DNA of 64,000 nucleotides from Stromatinia cepivora. Taxonomy: Eukaryota > Ascomycota > Leotiomycetes > Helotiales > Sclerotiniaceae. Under the pieces are notes generated by a model that was not told where the DNA came from, did no database searches, and saw only the letters and a program-made list of their open reading frames with translations. The position numbers and the translations under genes are program-made. Positions 13,501 to 26,489 of the stretch are shown here, piece by piece. Every line of letters begins with the position of its first letter. Position 1 is the first letter of the stretch. The stretch spans positions 930,001 through 994,000 of the forward strand of contig RCTD01000020.1 of assembly GCA_014898415.1 (NCBI GenBank), in the 5' to 3' direction.

Positions 13501-16140
13501 TTATATCATTTATAATATCAAGAAAAACTTTGTAAATAAAGAATTCAAATAATATATCGAAATGATAATAATTATTATGAAAAATATATTCATCGAAGTA
13601 TATTAATCAATCAAAATGATTAAATATTATTATTAAATCATTTGATATATATATAATATTATTAAAAAAAACTCAAGAACATTAAAATGATAAAAGAATC
13701 GGTATTGTAAATAACAATGAAAGCAATCAATAATATTATTAATCCCGATAGAATTATATTTATCCTTTTAATATTTGGAGTATATCTGTAAATAAGCGAA
13801 CTCAATTTATCAATATTTAATATTTAATAACGATCCAATATAATTAAGAAAGTAAATAACAAAATCAAAAAACTTTATATTGAAAAACAAATAACAAATG
13901 TATTAAATCAATATAACGGTTTGAATACAATTCTAATCTATAAATTATCAATCAATTCAAAGATATAAATATAAAGAAAAGAAAACAATTGAATTGTCAA
14001 ATGAATAGGATCATTTATATTATTACAAATCGAAAGCGAAATCTGTATAATTCAATTATCAAACAGATCTATAATTTTTCGATCTATAATAATGAAATTT
14101 TATATAATCAAAATAACGATATTAATAAAATTTATTATACAAATAGAACTTATTATAATAGAACAAATCCCTTAGGAAATATTCTTAAAAGACTTCGAAA
14201 TTATTTTCTAAAAGAAATTTAAAATTATTTTAAAAAACATAACAAAGACGAATTTTAATATCCTTTAAATAATTGTTTCATTAATAAGAATATTATATAA
14301 TACAACAAATATAATATCGATCGAAATTATAATAATATATTTCATTAAAGCTATAATAAAAATATTGAATATAATTATCTATTTTCAAAATAATGAAAAA
14401 GAAAACATTATCAAAATTTTCAATGAAAACCTATTGGTATTTAATATATTTTAAAATCTATTGATTTATAAAGAATCAAAAAAGAAGGAAATTAATAATT
14501 TAATAGAAAACAATATATTCGAAATCGTATAACAAACAAATATATTAGAAAATATACAAATATTTAAATCAAGATTCATCAATGAAATCAAAACCGAAAA
14601 TATTGAAAAAATATTCCCAAAATCGAGATTTATAATTCAAATATAGAATAATATAGAAAAGGGAATAATATTAATATAATTATTTATAATTCAATAAACA
14701 AATCAATATTTAATATTAAATATTATAACAATCTTATAATCAATTATATAAACAACTTTATATATCAGGGATATTATTCAAATTTATATACAAACAATAT
14801 TCAATTTGATACAATTATTCTATATTCAATTATTTAAGGAAATAGAATTCCCAAAAGAAATACTACTACAAATAATCAAACTATTATATAGTATACTAAA
14901 GATTAGAAATCATTAATTCAATATTTATTATAACCACCATCTCACTATATTCTAAATGATCTAATCAATCTACAACCTCTATCTAATATATACTAAACAA
15001 AAAAACAAAGCATTCGAACTAATAAAATTTCAAATAAATAATATAATCATTATAATTAATAAAGCATTCATAAATAAAGAATAAAAAGAACTCGAAAATA
15101 CAAAGTTTCTTATAAAGAATTGAAAAACCTTATCATCTAAAAACCCCCTCAAATTTAATAGAACTATTATTATTCAAATAAACAATAGTTTCATTTATAT
15201 CAATCAAAAAAAGTAATATACAAATCTATAATTCGTTAAAATACAATTAATCGATATTTATAATATAAAAAGCAAAATTCAAAAAAGTATAATCCTAAAA
15301 AACCAATATATTACTTAATATACAAAAGAAGTTTATATTTCGATAATATATTAATCAAAAGCATTATTCACTTTTTCTTTTGTTATCCAAATTATCAATC
15401 CCAAAAAGGAAGATACAAAACTAATAAATAAAATAATCCAATAATAAATAAACAATTCAACTAAAAAACTGAAATTTATATTACTCAATCTCGATTCACT
15501 GAAATTAATAATATTCAGAAATATATCATTCATTAATAATCAAAATCTATTCTTACAAATCGAATATATCATTATATTAATAAACAAAAACAATAAAGCG
15601 AATCTAATTCATTAATTATTCATCAAATACAAAAAAATCATTAAAAGTATATTAATATCGAAACTTTATAATATAACCTTAGGATTCGATATTAACACAA
15701 TATTCAAAAACATTATCAAAAGTATATTATCAAAACAAAAAGTATTATTAATTATATATATAAATTCGAAATCGCTTTACAATTGCCTTACAAAACTAAA
15801 TTCAATACAAAAGAAAAGATTAATAATTGATTTAATGACTTTATAATAATTATATAAACAAAAGGAAATAATAAAAATCAAATAGATTAATAAAGAATCT
15901 AATCTTATTGATATAATAATAAAAACAAAATTATATTAAACGCTTAAAGATCTTATAAAAAACAATACAATCAAAATCAAAATCATAAAATAAATAAAAA
16001 GATCAGAATATAATGAAAAGAAAATAATATAAATATAGAAATCGAAGAACAAATATCAAACAAAAACCATTATAAATATATATTTAATTATCGAATATAT
16101 AATCATTTTATATATAAATTAATTTGAATAAAAAACAAAA
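10560..16140 (+). pseudogene. Ty1/copia element B internal region (gag to RNase H), RIP-destroyed
   Basis: Plus-strand relic of a fungal copia polyprotein. An N-terminal gag-like part lies at about 10,650-11,950. RT and RNase H are clear at about 14,450-16,030: FKSRFINEIK, KSRFIIQ, the LKFNRTII segment, NPKKEDTKLINKIIQ near 15,400, LIIFRNISFINNQ near 15,500, IHxLFIKYKK, and a YINSKSLYNCLTKL segment near 15,760, where the family has TDSKSLYDCL. This is the RNase H-containing copia lineage common in Leotiomycetes and Sordariomycetes. The integrase is expected at about 12,300-14,200 but is too degraded to place. Confidence 0.75.
13989..14222 (+). pseudogene. open fragment inside copia B pol
   Basis: 77 residues, Asn/Tyr/Ile-rich, just upstream of the RT remnant. 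It most likely belongs to the integrase-RT linker of element B. No independent start context or motif is visible; its openness is a by-product of AT-rich codons. Confidence 0.35.
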
Positions 16141-16438
16141 TGAAAGTTAGAATTGGAAAGAATATTCATTTACTAGGTATATATATTCCTGAAGTATATG
16201 ATACTTCGATTTTAAAAGAAATTATTAATATCGGAATATAAATCATATATATAATAAGAATAATAAAGATAATAAAGATTATATATATTAATACTTGTAT
16301 TAATACCTCAATATACATTATTATATAGATCTTCACCCTTTATAGATTCTAGCTCTCTAAGCAAATCAAAACATATTAACAAAGAGTTCTATACGTTCGT
16401 TGATAAACTTCACTTCCCCGTGTACAGTTGTCCCGACA
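16141..16438 (+). repeat. 3' LTR of copia element B
   Basis: About 298 bp from TGAAAGTTAGAATTGG, directly after an A-rich tract, to GTTGTCCCGACA. The last 60 bp (TTCGTTGATAAACTTCACTT through GTCCCGACA) are nearly free of RIP damage and stand out from the AT-rich surroundings. The end at 16,438 is confirmed because the following bases restart a sequence that also occurs, inverted, at 18,816-19,000. The start is inferred from TG and its position after the RNase H end. Confidence 0.7.
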
Positions 16439-18487
16439 CATTTGTATCTTTTCTTAAAAAAAATGGATTATAAGAATAATAGAATGTTTTGTTTATTTTT
16501 TTGTTTATTATTGAATATATTATAGAAAGATTATTTATAAGAATAAATAAAAAAGTATTCGAATAAATAGAAAATGGTTTATATTTTAAGAATATAAGAT
16601 TTTCAATACAAATGTATTGAGTAATTATTATATTATTTATATAATCTTCTTTATAAAGAGTATAATTATATTTTGAGAATTATAGGCTAGTTTTCTTTAA
16701 TCGAACTTTTGAGATAATATTGATATAAAAGTTAAAGATAAATACTATATCATTTAAAACCAGATCATTATTAAAATAATTTTCTTTTTTGATGATCCCT
16801 TTGATAATACAAACCCTGTATTCTAGAACTTGGAAATTAAAAGTATCTGTTTTTACAAGATCATTAGGATCGGATAATCGATATTGATAATCATTTAATA
16901 GAGATATATCATTTACAATATATATAATATTACAATTATTGAATAAAGTATTATTGAATAGATGCTATATTTTTATTATTATAGAATATATCTTTAATTA
17001 ATTGTATCAAGTATTTAAGATAATAATATTGATTAAAGGTTTTAAAGGATCAATGGAACTTTTTATTCATTTTCTTTTAATTCAATTAGAATGAAATTGC
17101 TTTTATGAATACAATCTTATTTGATCCTTAATTACTTGTAACTCGTTTTCGTTGAATATCTTTTTGAATGATGAATTGGTTTTTCTAATGAATATTAACT
17201 TTATGATTTTATAATTATAAATAATATAATTATAATCAATTCTGTTGTTCTATTTAGATTCGGTTTTGTAAGAATATTCTTAGATCTTTTTGATCCTTTA
17301 ATTACTTTTAGAATTAATACTCTTCTTATTCTTCTTAAATTTTTTATCATTTTGAGAAAAGATAAATATAGAATATATTCCTTCTTTAATTCTTAAGGAA
17401 ATAGAATTCTAAAAGATTAATCCTTCAAAAATATTTCTGAATTGTTTGAATAAAAAATTGGATAATTTAAATTGATTATTTATTTCGATTTATATAATTA
17501 TAATATTTATTTAGATTGGAAGTATTTTGATATCAATAATTTGTAGAAAAGTATTAATAACGATTTTATTCTATTAATGATCTTATATATAAGAATTTTA
17601 ATATAAGTTATAATCCAATCCTTATATTATTTAATAGGATTGGTTTTATCGAGTAAAGCTTATATTAGAACAGATTGATATTCTTGTAGTATTGTTAACT
17701 TAACAATAATTACTATAGATACAAGCTTTCTTTTGAATATATTAATGATCGTTTTGAATAGAAAAACTGTAATACTTTAATTAAGAATGAATAATTTTAT
17801 AAAATATATTTAATCGATTAATAATTCAATCTATTTATAAATATTATGGAAAGCTTTATAATTCTGTATATATTCTTATTGTCGATATCGATATTCCAAT
17901 TGAAGAAAAACAAGTTCGAAAGAGATTTCTTGAAAGATGATTAAAAATGAAAGAATGGATCTATTAGGAGTAAATCCCGATATATTATCATTAGAATCTT
18001 TTATTTTTGTATCTTCATTTATATTTTCCTTAGATTGAATTACTATAAAATATTCTGAGAATTCTTTTTAGGATTGAATTTGTTTCTTTTAATGGTATTT
18101 GATTTAAAGATTGATAATGAAAAGTAAAATAGATGATTTGATTAAGAATCAATCGATTTGAATATGGATAGGCTTATTTGTTAGATCGAAGTTTGGAATA
18201 GATATAATTGATATAGAAATAAACAAATCGTTCTTTGGATTAATTAAATCCTAAATTCTTTGAATTTAATATTTATTTTTCAAGTATAAATATCACTTTG
18301 ATTATTGAATATAGATTATAAAAAGAAGATCGTTTTGATTTTTTATTATATTGAATAAAGATAATTAAATTGATATAAATATTGAATTATAAATAAAATA
18401 AAAATAAAATTTTAAAAATGATTCCTTGAATACTCAATAATTATTGAATAAAAGATTATATAAATTAAGGATTATCAAATTCATAAT
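16439..18487 (-). pseudogene. gag region of an inverted copia family A element
   Basis: Minus-strand sequence directly downstream of a 5' LTR (18,796 to 18,488 in element sense). Translated with stops it gives a charged, Leu/Lys-rich protein (for instance SFRILFP and KNILTKPNLNRTTE near 17,230-17,430) in the position expected for gag. Its last 180 bp (16,441-16,620) equal the reverse complement of 18,816-19,000, the segment preceding integrase in copy 2. So this block is the 5' part of a family A element, cut at 16,438 by element B. Confidence 0.6.
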
Positions 18488-18796
18488 TATTACAAGATAG
18501 TATAATTATAAAGCACTTTCAGAGATCGGAGAATAAATAATATATATAATTGGTAGAATAAAAGAATTGAATAACTTACCCTCGATTATATGAATCAAAA
18601 ACTATATATATAGAACAAATAAATGATTATTTAACTAATATATACCTTAATTAAATTAGATCTTTATTTATTAATATATCAGGATCATCTTATCAATCAA
18701 AGAGATTAATAAGGGCTAGAAAATCCTTTATTCCGATTGGAAAATATACCCTTGATCCTTCGTAGGATATAGGGGATTGCAGGGCTTTCCGTGACA
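18488..18796 (-). repeat. LTR of copia family A, 5' LTR of inverted element
   Basis: 309 bp, reverse complement of the LTRs at 4,762-5,069 and 24,531-24,840. The outer end at 18,796 reads GGGCTTTCCGTGACA on the plus strand, almost unmutated, while the inner end is RIP-changed to TATTACAAGATAG. It preserves the sequence CCCTTGATCCTTCGTAGGAT that is lost in the other copies. Confidence 0.85.
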
Positions 18797-18999
18797 AATT
18801 ATTTAGTATATTTATATTGAAAATCTTATATTCTTAAAATATAAACCACTTTCTATTTATTCTTATAAATAATCCTCTTATAATATATTCAATAATGAAT
18901 AAAAAAGTCAATAATGAATAGAAAAATCAATAAAATATTCTATTATTCTTATAATCCATCTTTTTTAAGAAAAAATATAAATGAAATATAATATAAATA

Positions 19000-19800
19000 T
19001 TTTGAATATTTAAAAAAAGAAATTCTTGAATATTTAGTATTTATAATATAAAACATCAAAATAAAAGATATTATTTATTTCAATTATATTAATTATATTT
19101 ATAATTATATAAAACAAATCATTTTTCGTATTTCAAATGATTACTAATTATTTCAATTCTTCTATAAAATTTAATAGGATTTTTTTGATTTCAATAAAGA
19201 GTATAGTAATACATTATAGTTTTTATTAATCAAAGAAATATATAATAATAAGATCTTTTTATATTTAATTTATTATAAAATATATAACGAAGTATTTATA
19301 ATTATTCAAAACTTTATAATCTAGATTCATTATAAATATAGTTTAATGATTATAAGGATCAAATAGAATAATAATATATTTATTATTAGAATTATGAAAA
19401 TAATATTATTTAAGAAATAGATTGAATAAAAGGATATTGAATTCAAATTATCTTTATCTTATGTATATAAATTCAATAAAGAATTAGAATATATAAAACA
19501 AAAAATAATTACAAAATAAATAAAAATATAGATTATAATAGATTTATTAAATAAATTATAAATATAAATAATATAAATTGCTATTTATTTATATAATATA
19601 AATCCTTTGAAAATTAAATCCTATAAATCGTTTAATAAAGTATTCAATATATAATTCTATAATTATCTTTGCAAAAATAATCCTTTATTTATAAAGAAAA
19701 TATTTGATAATTTTTATTCCAATTGAAACGAAATCTATAAATATAGATATTGAATTTATCTTTTTAATAAAAATAAAGAAATTAGAATTAATAAAAAATA
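19000..19800 (+). pseudogene. copia integrase core remnant
   Basis: With stops ignored, the plus strand reads like a copia rve domain: a YFNYINYIYNYIKQIIF-like opening, then a strand-loop with FIIQNFI, a SLSYVYKFNKELEYIKQ stretch (family: SPPYTPxQNGxAER) and an AIYLYNINPLK stretch near 19,590 matching the AAYLLNRTP motif of the family. Catalytic Asp and Glu cannot be assigned with certainty. It is directly followed by the 19,914 linker ORF. Confidence 0.6.
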
Positions 19801-19913
19801 ATATAAAATCAATCCTTGAATATATATTGAATATTTAATAGATAATATTTCAGATATATTGATCTATTATATAAATATCCAAATTCGATAAAATTATTAT
19901 TATTCGAAATATA

Positions 19914-20279
19914 ATGTTTAATAAGGAATTCATTTATTATATAGATTCTATTAATCGAATGATCGATATATATATTTCAGAAAAGTTTAAGCAACTTATT
20001 AAAGTCTTTAATATACAAGATTATATTGAAATAAACAAAACGATTATTCAAAACAAAAACAATTATAATAATTTTATTCATCTATCTATTTTCATAAATC
20101 GAAAAGTTATTGATTCATTTATCAAATATACTTCAGATTTATTATTTATAAATAAATTAATCTTAAGAGTAAATATAAATCTGAAAGATAATAATAGGAA
20201 TAAAGAAATCAATTTAGGATTATTCAATTTATTTAATCTTTTAAATAATAATGATGAAGTATATAATAAAAATATATAA
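19914..20279 (+). pseudogene. integrase-RT linker fragment of copia A copy 2
   Basis: The longest open stretch in this element (121 residues), homologous to 100-470 in copy 1. Ile/Asn/Lys-rich and without a known motif. Its survival as an open frame in RIP-mutated DNA is probably chance, because both copies diverge by transitions and copy 1 has a stop upstream. Confidence 0.6.
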
Positions 20280-21169
20280 ATATCAATCGATTTTTTTATT
20301 AAAGAAATCGAAAAGTTGATTCTTTTATTGAAAAGTAATTATATCTTATAAATAAAGATAATGATATTGTTCAAAGAGATATTTATAATAATAATACAGA
20401 TCCCGATTTTAATGAATATATTGATATAAGAAATATAAAGTACAAATCTATTAATTGTATTATTGAAGTTCTTTATAATGTATATAAAAATGATCTAAAG
20501 ATTATTTCAATCAATTAATTTTAATATTCTAAAAGAAAGTATATATATTAGCATAATCAATCAGAATATTCTGTAGAGGAAATCCAGTTATTATAAAGAT
20601 TATTGTATTTTATATATTCATTTAATCGATTTATAAAGAATTCATAGATTTATGATTTCAGACAAATACTTAAAAAAGCTTATATTATAAAGATTGAAAT
20701 ACTTAGGGTTTAGATTAATCTATTTAAGTTTCAATTATATAATTATTATTTGGAATTACCTTTTTTCCAAAATTCATCTAATTTTTGTATTCTAAAGCAA
20801 TTAGTATATATACAAAGACAATTATATATATAACAATATTATCAAAAGAACAATCTTAATACTGAATTCTACATAGGAATTGTTATATTTTAAAAAATGA
20901 ACTTAATAAACTTATTCTATTTAAACAATTTTCATTTTATATTTTAATTTAATCAATAAGGAATAAATAATATAAAGAAATATTCTCAATTTATAATAAT
21001 TCACAATATAATCATTGCTAGAATTAAAGCAAAACCATTATTGCTTTTCATCTAATCTACAATCAATGAATTACAAACAATATCACTATTTCGAATTCAT
21101 ATATTCATAATTTCAAAATTACTTTATTTTTACTATCAATTAAAAGATCATTAAATGAAATATTGATTC

Positions 21170-22430
21170 AAATAGGATTACGATTTTGAGATTATTAATC
21201 TTAAAATTAAGAAAATTTAATATAAAATCGATTCCGAATCGGAACTTACAAAACCGATCCCTTTTCAATAAATATTTATATATAAATATAATAATCAAAG
21301 TTTAATTATTTATTGTTATTTATATTTAATAATCCAAAAAAATCTCTAGATTAAAAATACTATTGAGATTATTTATATTATTATACTAACAAATTAATTA
21401 TTTCGAATTATAATAATAATTATTACAAAATACAATTTCGAAATCAAATAATATAATATAATTAATACTTTCATCAATATTTTGTATAATCTCTTTGATA
21501 TCTTAATTATATATTATCTATCTAATAAATATAAAATCCTAAACAAAAATATTATAATCTATAAAATTCCTTAATTATATAGTTTAGGGATTTTATATAG
21601 ATATTCAAGAAATTAGAATTGATATAATACAAAAAGGAATTATATTTATATATTAATCCAAAATATATTATTATAATTTTTTTTTATAAATAATATTCAA
21701 ATTATTTATTATAAAAAAAACAAAATAATTGTTATAAAGATCATTAAAGAAATCAAAGCTATATATAAATTATAAGATCTAAAAAATACTAAATGATTTC
21801 TAGATATATATATACTTTATAATCGATTCAAAAAAAAGTTATAATTAATTCATAATATATATATTAAAAAGATTATTAAGAAATCCAAAACAATAAATAG
21901 AACAGCAAATATATCATTCCCAATAATAATATTTTAGAAAAATCAGGGTCAAGTTTCTATATATATTATCAAAATATATTAAAATAAAATAGGATTAATA
22001 TTATATATTATAATTATTATAAAAGCTGATATACTATTCGTTATTTTATAATTGAATTATTATTTGATCAATTCATTAAACGATTATATGAAAACTATTG
22101 ATTATTATTTATAATATTTCTAGAATATAAGATTTCTTGTAATTTAATATAGTAATAATCAAATATTATAATTTCTCGTTTTTTTTCAAATATTTCTTTT
22201 ATAAATAATTTAGATACTCATCGATCATTTCAAAAATATATTATATTTTTTTCGATAGTTTAATTATATAAAAAGCTTTTAAATAGAATATTATAATTAT
22301 TTCAATTACTAAAACAAAGCTTTTTGAAATCGAGTATATATCAAAAGAAATCATAACAATTCTATATTTCTTAAAAAAGATCAATCTAATAGTAAAAGAA
22401 TCTATAATGATTTTCTACAATAATCAATAA
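21170..22430 (+). pseudogene. copia RT and RNase H remnant (family A, copy 2)
   Basis: Aligns base for base with 1,400-2,640. Compared with copy 1 it has more C-to-T and G-to-A changes, adding stops in nearly every copia motif; the WFLGI segment has become a stop-containing FLDIY-like segment near 21,800. It is non-functional. Confidence 0.75.
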
Positions 22431-22499
22431 ACAATTAGATTGATAATCAATAAAAACAAGCAGATCATTATAAAACTATATTATATTGATATTCAAAAT

Positions 22500-24530
22500 A
22501 TATAATTATATTAAAAATATTCAGAAGAGAACTTTTATATAATTTATCTATTAATCATCGATATAATTATTAATAGATTTATTAAAAACCTTACAAAACA
22601 AAAATTCGAATATTTCTGATTCTTTTTTAATTTACAAAATATAAATAATAGGATTATAAAACTTAAATAACAACAATCTAGATTATAAAATTTGAATAAT
22701 AATAATCTGAAACTTGTAATTCTTCCCTTTAATATAAATAAAATGAATCCTATTTAGTATTCTAAATTATTATATTTTTCTATAATATACTTCAATTCTT
22801 ATATTCTATATCTATCAAAAAACAGAGAATAATCAAAACCAATCCCTTTTCTACTCTTTATCTTTTTATTCTAAAAAAAAATAAACTTCTTTTTAAATTT
22901 AATAATTTAAAATTCAAATAAAAAAACCTTAAGATTATTTATAATAATCAATAAACAAAAAACAATTAAAACAATCGAAATTATTAATACTATTAATATT
23001 ATAAAAACTAAAGAATTATCCTTCTTTTCCCTTTTATTGAAATATATTACTTATTCCTTTTTCTTTTTCTTTTCCATCACTCTTTCTCTTTCATTTTCAT
23101 TATTATTCTTCAAAATTACAATATACTTCTTTCATTTAATCTTTCGAAAACTCTAATAAATAATATAATATAAAAACATAAAAACAATTTCTCTCTTTTC
23201 TTCAATCTCCAATATCATCTTTATTACAATTCTATATCCTTATTTAAATTATACGATCAATAATCAATATATTATAAAAATAAAAAATAAACCAAAAACT
23301 TATTTTTGAATTTTATTGATAAACAACAATATAATAATTCATTAAAAAATAAAGGAAAATTAATAAAAAAATATACAAATAAATATTATAATTCCAATAT
23401 CAATAATTATTCAATTTAAAAGAATCAATAAAACATTTATTATAGAAATTATATCTTTCAATAATCAACGATTTCATATATCAAATATATAAATAATCAT
23501 TCCTTTTTCTACAATTCTCTTGATTCCTTATTTTAATTAAAAAACCAACAATTTTCAATAATATTTTCTCTTTATTTTTTCATTTAATTCATTATTCGAA
23601 AAATCTAATACTGAAAAATCGAATAAATCGTTATTATTATCAAATAAAAAAACTCTTCTTTTTATCTCTCCCTTATCAAATAATTCTTACCTCAATAATT
23701 ACAAATATAGAATTAATAAAACCTTTCAATTATACAATAAAATTCAAAAAAAACCTATTTCCAAATTACTATTCAAATATATAACAAACAATTGATTACA
23801 ATAAATAATAATTCTTTTTACAAAGAAAAACAATATCTAAAATAACTAATAATATATTATTCTAAAAATAAATTTAATTAAATCATATTCCTAAAGATCA
23901 ATATTTTAATCCAATATCTATATTAAACTTATTAATTCTCTTTACTCAATTTATTAATCCTTTAAAAAAATACTAAAATCTTTTCTTATATTCAACTTTC
24001 TCAAAGTTTTTTCCTTAATCATTATTTACTTAATACAATTGAAATTCATTTATTTAATCTTTTTAATCTTTAAAATCTTGAATATAATAATAATCAATAA
24101 AAATTTAATTCAAAGAGAAAACAAAAATATAAAAAAAAGATCTATATACTTTTAAAAATTTATTTATTTTACTTTACTATTATAATCAATATATTATAAT
24201 CTAATAATTATAAATATTTTCAATTATTATATTATAAAATCGATCATTCTTTTATATTCTTTTAATAAAAAACTTTCTTTTTATTATTCAAATCTTGATT
24301 TTGAAGAATATCATAAATAACAATCCGAAATCAAAAGATATTTGTGATTTTTATATAATTAAATTCTTTTCCATTTCAAAACTATTAAAATCATTTCAAA
24401 TTTATATATTATATTATTCCTTTATTGATATCTATTTATAATTGTCTTATATATTCCTTTATAAATTATTTAAATCATTACTTTCTATACCTTTCCATTT
24501 TTTTCAAATCGTTTTTTGATCTGAAAGATA
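22500..24530 (+). other. unassigned 3' internal region of copia A copy 2
   Basis: Homologous to 2,700-4,761, with no open frame of note. Conservation between copies shows it belongs to the family. Function unknown. Confidence 0.5.
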
Positions 24531-24840
24531 TATTATAAAAAGCCTTACGATCTTCTATATACTACAAAAAATCAAAAATATATTTTCTAATCAGAATAAA
24601 GGATCTTTTCGATCTTACCAATCTTTTTAATTAATAAAATAATCTTGATATACTAATAAACAAAGATCTAATCTAATTGAGATATTTATCAATTAAATAA
24701 TCATTTATTTGTTCTATATATACAATCCTTGATCTATATAATCAAAAACAAATCATTTAATTCTATTTACTCTACCAATCATATATACCACCTATTCCCC
24801 GATCCCTGAAAGTACTCTGTAGTCATACTATCCCGTGATA
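24531..24840 (+). repeat. 3' LTR of copia family A, copy 2
   Basis: 310 bp, nearly identical at its right end to 5,010-5,069 (CCCCGATCCCTGAAAGT, then CCCGTGATA). The inner left end is RIP-mutated. The sequence immediately right of it belongs to another copia element (RNase H of family C), so copy 2 appears inserted in, or joined to, that element. Confidence 0.85.
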
Positions 24841-25237
24841 ACAAACAAATCAATTAGCTGAAGAATTAAATTGCAATTAAGAATAATTCAAAATATAATC
24901 GAATCCGCATTGATTTCTATTAATTTAATTACTAAAAAGATTATATATCTCTAAAAGATTTTTAAAGAATTAAATCAATATAATTAAAATATATTTCTAT
25001 TATATACTGATAATCAAACTGCTATATTTATATTAGAAAACCATATATACTATAATAAGGATAGATATATTAATACAAAATATTATTTAATTAAAAGTCT
25101 AATAAATAAAAGCTTAATTAAATTAATATAGATATTAATTGATAAACAATTAATTAATAGTTTTATAAAATTATTAAAAAGAATTAAATTATCAAGATTT
25201 ATTGAAATAATTTATAGAGATATTTATTAAAAGGGGA
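24841..25237 (+). pseudogene. RNase H fragment of a copia family C element
   Basis: The plus-strand translation contains a YTDNQTAIFILEN segment near 25,010, a KYYLIKSLI segment near 25,085 and a DKQLINSFIKLLKRIKL segment near 25,145. These match the C-terminal RNase H of Ty1/copia (DNQxA...H.D.xYHxIR...T.xQxADxxTK). It ends a few bases before a polypurine tract (AAAAGGGGA) that abuts the LTR at 25,238. Everything upstream is replaced by the family A copy 2. Confidence 0.75.
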
Positions 25238-25763
25238 TATTGTTTTTATAATAAAAACTTTTTAAATAATATAATATTCATAAGTTATTATAAACCTTCA
25301 ATATTAAATTCGAATTTATATTTTATATAATATCATTTGTATTATAATTGAAATCGTCGATATAAGGGTATTCAAATAAAAAAATCTAATTAGTTGTATA
25401 CTAAAGATATTCAAATAAAGAAATCTAATTAATCGAATATCGAGAGTATTCAAATAAAGAATCTTTATTATATTAATTAAGATAATTGAAATAATGAACT
25501 TTTATTCAAATAAATAAATGAAAATGAGATATTGATATATGAAAAAATTCGAAAAAGATATATAAAAAAGTTATATCCTCAAAATTGAAGATTAAGAATC
25601 TATATCTAATATCATTCAGTATTATTAACTGTATATAATACAATATTATTATACAATCTTACTTTTACTATTATAACTTCACACTTGCTTATTCCATTAT
25701 AGTCTCCGAGCCACTACTTCCTTATTATAAGGTTTATCACTCTTATATACGTGACCTCCAATA
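25238..25763 (+). repeat. 3' LTR of copia family C
   Basis: About 526 bp, preceded by AAAAGGGGA. The second half matches the LTRs in P1 (31,185-31,776 inverted; 31,955-32,598) and P3 (63,076-63,797): shared landmarks are GGGTATTCAAATAAAG, the TAGTCTCCGAGCCACTAC segment and the end ACGTGACCTCCAATA. The first half differs among copies. Confidence 0.75.
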
Positions 25764-25770
25764 ATTATTT

Positions 25771-25980
25771 TGTTATATTTTATTGTATTTTATTGTATTT
25801 TATTGTATTTTATTGTATTTTATTGTATTTTATTGTATTTTATTGTATTTTATTGTATTTTATTGTATTTTATTGTATTTTATTGTATTTCACTATATCC
25901 CGCCACATCCCGCTATACCCCGCCATATCCTGCCATATTTTGTTATATTTTATTGTATTTTATTGTATTTCGTTGAATTT
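25771..25980 (+). repeat. 10-bp minisatellite, 21 units
   Basis: Twenty-one 10-bp units. Eleven in a row (25,781-25,890) are perfect TATTGTATTT, followed by C-rich variants such as CGCCATATCC and CGCTATACCC, then T-rich units again. Because 10 is not a multiple of 3, all three plus-strand frames read through as Tyr/Phe/Ile/Leu/Cys repeats; these are artefacts, not proteins. Confidence 0.95.
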
Positions 25981-26160
25981 TAAAGTTTTATAATTTCTTC
26001 ATTTTAGATAATTTATAATTTATATACAAATTCAAAATTCAGCGTTGAATATTTTAATAAAAAAATTACGAAAAATCTCAAATTTTTAGAATCTATATAT
26101 ATATATATAAAATGTATATTCAAAATTTTAAAGAATTATATTAAAAAATGAAAAAGTTAA
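25981..26160. other. AT-rich spacer
   Basis: No gene; contains a short TA-dinucleotide run near 26,095. Ends with GTTAA, the left target duplication of the following solo LTR. Confidence 0.6.
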
Positions 26161-26461
26161 TATTATGGTATAATATAACTATAGAGTACTTTCAGGGATC
26201 GGGGAATAGATAGTATATATGATTAAAGAGAATTGATTAATCTGCCCTCTATTATAATAATTGAGGATCATATATATAGATCAAATAGATTATTATCTAG
26301 TTGGTGAATAGTCTGAAGAGGTTAGATTTCGGATGGTATTATACTGGGTTCATTTTATCGATCATATAGATCAATAAGGTTTAGAAGAGCCTCAAATTAA
26401 GGGAAGAAGTATGTGCTCTATAGCCTGTAGGCTAGCGTAGATCACGGCGTTCTCCGTGAAA
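26161..26461 (-). repeat. solo LTR of copia family A with target duplication GTTAA
   Basis: 301 bp, inverted relative to copies 1 and 2. It shares the segment TACTTTCAGGGATCGGGGAA and both ends. It is flanked by GTTAA at 26,156-26,160 and 26,462-26,466, an exact 5-bp target duplication, and no internal element sequence is present, so it arose by LTR-LTR recombination. RIP damage is lighter than in the other copies. Confidence 0.9.
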
Positions 26462-26489
26462 GTTAAAAATGTCGATTTTCGTTATTTTG

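Larger units (their letters stand above)
18797..24840 (+). mobile_element. Ty1/copia retrotransposon, family A, copy 2 (5' truncated)
   Basis: Plus-strand element whose 5' LTR and gag are missing. It starts within about 20 bp of the outer end of the inverted LTR. Order: segment shared with 16,441-16,620; integrase remnant (about 19,000-19,800); linker; RT and RNase H (about 21,170-22,430); unassigned 2-kb region; 3' LTR (24,531-24,840). RIP is heavier than in copy 1. Confidence 0.8.

Noticed and set aside
25400..25560. Regularly spaced GTATTCAAATAAAG copies looking like a CRISPR-type array
   Set aside because: They are short repeats inside the family C LTR, seen at the same place in the other LTR copies, with irregular spacing and no cas genes; the genome is eukaryotic.
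25751..25993. Three overlapping open frames encoding Phe/Tyr/Ile/Leu/Cys repeats
   Set aside because: They are the three readings of one 10-bp tandem repeat with no stop in the unit; no gene context.
1..26000. Possible mitochondrial or AT-rich protist DNA
   Set aside because: The AT-richness coincides with retrotransposons showing transition-type decay and stops sharply at transposon ends; host islands have fungal genes and introns.
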